Shown here in pieces: positions 5,629-6,368 of a stretch of DNA of 6,368 nt. Position numbers and translations under genes: made by a program. Origin of the DNA: DASUFI01 sp036274635 (GTDB lineage: Bacteria > Planctomycetota > B15-G4); the NCBI GenBank assembly GCA_036274635.1, contig DASUFI010000360.1, positions 1 through 6,368 of the forward strand. Reading direction: 5' to 3'. The notes under the pieces were generated by a model that was not told the origin of the DNA, made no database searches, and saw only the letters and a list, made by a program, of their open reading frames with translations. Position 1 is the first letter of the stretch. Each line of letters begins with the position of its first letter.

Positions 5629-5671
5629 GAACTCAAGCGTCACACCTGCGTCGCCCATGCGACGCTTCGGT
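5629..5671 (+). repeat. 43-bp hairpin-forming intergenic repeat, copy B
   Basis: The second copy folds into a perfect 7-bp stem, GCGTCGC (5648-5654) with GCGACGC (5659-5665), around the loop CCAT. Copy A has the same stem with a single A-C mismatch. Alternatively AAGCGTC (5635-5641) pairs with GACGCTT (5661-5667). The palindrome GTTCCGGAAC (5623-5632) abuts its left end. The preserved ability to fold argues that structure, rather than coding, is what is kept. Confidence 0.7.
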
Positions 5672-5775
5672 TCACGGCGCGCGGCGGATCTCGGCGTCCG
5701 TCGGGGCTGCCGGTGCGGAGGCTCAACGTCGCGAGGCGTGGTGAGAGTGACACGGCGTTCGCACGCTGCGGCAGG

Positions 5776-5781
5776 TAGGCT
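5776..5781 (+). promoter_or_regulatory. Possible -10 element of a leaderless transcript
   Basis: TAGGCT fits the TANNNT pattern and ends 7 nt before the GTG start of the carboxypeptidase gene, the spacing seen in leaderless mRNAs whose first base is the start codon. No Shine-Dalgarno site lies at a proper distance, which fits. No convincing -35 sits 17 nt upstream, though GTGACA occurs at 5747-5752 with too long a spacer. Confidence 0.3.
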
Positions 5782-5788
5782 CTGAGCC

Positions 5789-6368
5789 GTGGTTCCCCCC
5801 GAACGCCGCGCCCTCGTCCTGCTCGCTTCTCTCGCGCTGGCGCCGCTCGCTCCGTCGCAGACGTCCGCGCTGATCGCGCTGCCCTCGTCCGACCCGCAAG
5901 CCACCGCCGCGCGCCTGCTCTCCGACGGCTACGACGTCCTGCCCGACCTCGCGCCCGGAGGCGCGCTGCAGCTCATCGTCACGCCGGAGGAGCTGGCGAC
6001 GCTGACGGCGGCGGGTTTCGCGCCCGAGGTCCTCGCGCGCGGCCGACCGTACGACGACATCCAGGCCGAGCAGCCGCCCACGGCCGATGGCTCGACGCCC
6101 TCCGGCTACCCGACGCTTGCGCAGATCGACGCGCAGCTCGCCGTGCTGGCCGCCGTGCATCCCGACCTGTGCGTGCTCGTGGACCTCACGGCAAAGTACG
6201 GCCTGCCGCCCACCTTCGAGGGCCGCCATCTGCATGCGCTGCGCATCTCGGACCACGCGGCGGTGGACGAGGACGAGCCGACCGTGCTCGTGGTGTGCAC
6301 GCACCACAGCCGTGAGCTCGTCGGGCCGGTCATCGGCCTCGACGCGGCGCAGCGGCTGCTCACCGGCT
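5789..6368 (+). CDS. Exported M14 zinc carboxypeptidase-like protein (3' end missing)
   Basis: The frame is open from GTG at 5789 to the right edge (193 codons). An in-frame TGA at 5783-5785 rules out an earlier start, and no ATG follows near the N-terminus, so GTG is the best start. Residues 1-24 (VVPPERRALVLLASLALAPLAPSQ) form a signal peptide, so the enzyme is exported. Residues 27-105 resemble the pro-region seen before bacterial M14 domains, with VTPEELATLTAAGFAPEVL. The catalytic domain starts near 106 (SGYPTLAQIDAQL, then LTAKYG and HALRISD). The chain VLVVCTHHSRELVGP (166-180) carries the H-x-x-E zinc motif as H173-S-R-E176 and matches the conserved first block of family M14 metallocarboxypeptidases. 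The third zinc ligand and the catalytic glutamate are expected downstream, beyond the window, so activity cannot be confirmed. M14 enzymes remove C-terminal residues from peptides; an extracellular or periplasmic degradative role is likely. It is separated from the kinase by 302 nt and is probably a separate transcription unit. Confidence 0.88.
   Translation, partial: MVPPERRALVLLASLALAPLAPSQTSALIALPSSDPQATAARLLSDGYDVLPDLAPGGALQLIVTPEELATLTAAGFAPEVLARGRPYDDIQAEQPPTADGSTPSGYPTLAQIDAQLAVLAAVHPDLCVLVDLTAKYGLPPTFEGRHLHALRISDHAAVDEDEPTVLVVCTHHSRELVGPVIGLDAAQRLLTG

Larger units (their letters stand above)
5487..5788. other. Intergenic region with paired repeats, no gene seen
   Basis: This 302-nt gap separates the kinase stop from the carboxypeptidase start. 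Short frames here have no start context, no family features and read mostly through the repeats, so I see no gene. It holds two copies of a 43-bp repeat (5557-5599, 5629-5671), a perfect 10-bp palindrome GTTCCGGAAC at 5623-5632 between them, and a possible -10 element at 5776-5781. No hairpin plus U-tract terminator is visible after the kinase; the repeat hairpins could take that role. Confidence 0.6.

Noticed and set aside
3102..5636. 844-codon minus-strand open frame opposite the kinase
   Set aside because: Very high GC with strong third-position bias leaves antisense frames open. The translation is Arg/Ala/Gly/His-rich without motifs, and the plus-strand kinase has a full set of conserved residues and a strong ribosome site.
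5557..5671. CRISPR array
   Set aside because: There are only two imperfect copies, with a 29-nt gap that contains its own palindrome, and no cas genes nearby; this fits a structured intergenic repeat better.
4972..5904. Minus-strand frame containing the duplicated motif PKRRMGDA / PKRRIGDA
   Set aside because: The duplicated motif is only the translation of the 43-bp intergenic repeats; the rest is antisense to the kinase end and the carboxypeptidase start, and is Pro/Arg/Ala low complexity.

Overview
The window reads as chromosomal DNA of a very GC-rich bacterium, most likely a member of the Planctomycetota. This is an inference from three things: an ECF sigma factor divergently paired with a membrane Ser/Thr kinase carrying TPR-like repeats, a style of secreted parallel beta-helix protein, and a secreted M14 carboxypeptidase, all common in that phylum. 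No marker gene that would fix the taxon is present.

Layout, left to right. (1) 1-853, minus: a partial gene running off the left edge for an N-terminally anchored membrane protein with carboxypeptidase-regulatory-like (beta-sandwich) domains. It is less GC-rich than the rest. (2) 969-1046, minus: a decayed tRNA-Arg copy with an 8-nt anticodon loop and broken T-arm hallmarks. (3) 1066-2229, minus: a secreted right-handed beta-helix protein of unknown role. (4) 2345-2421, minus: an intact tRNA-Arg(UCU) with encoded CCA. (5) 2443-2478: a strong hairpin immediately after the sigma-factor stop codon, overlapping a candidate tRNA promoter. (6) 2479-3159, minus: an ECF-type sigma factor. (7) 3160-3269: a short divergent regulatory region with an 8-bp inverted repeat and three GTTGC boxes. 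(8) 3270-5486, plus: a catalytically complete PknB-type Ser/Thr kinase with a transmembrane helix and a TPR-like C-terminal half. (9) 5487-5788: an intergenic stretch with two copies of a 43-bp hairpin-forming repeat. (10) 5789-6368, plus: the start of an exported M14 zinc carboxypeptidase-like protein running off the right edge, possibly made from a leaderless mRNA.

The sigma factor and the kinase are the clearest functional pair. Divergent transcription from a shared region of about 100 bp, with no anti-sigma factor gene adjacent, suggests a signalling unit in which the transmembrane kinase may control the sigma factor's activity. The kinase domain lies on the N-terminal side of the membrane helix and the TPR-like part on the C-terminal side. 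The two exported proteins and the anchored protein are cell-envelope or extracellular proteins with no evident pathway link to this unit. The most unusual element is the pair of tRNA-Arg copies bracketing the beta-helix gene, one intact and one degenerate, with a drop in GC content just beyond the degenerate copy. I found no clearly new defence or mobile system.
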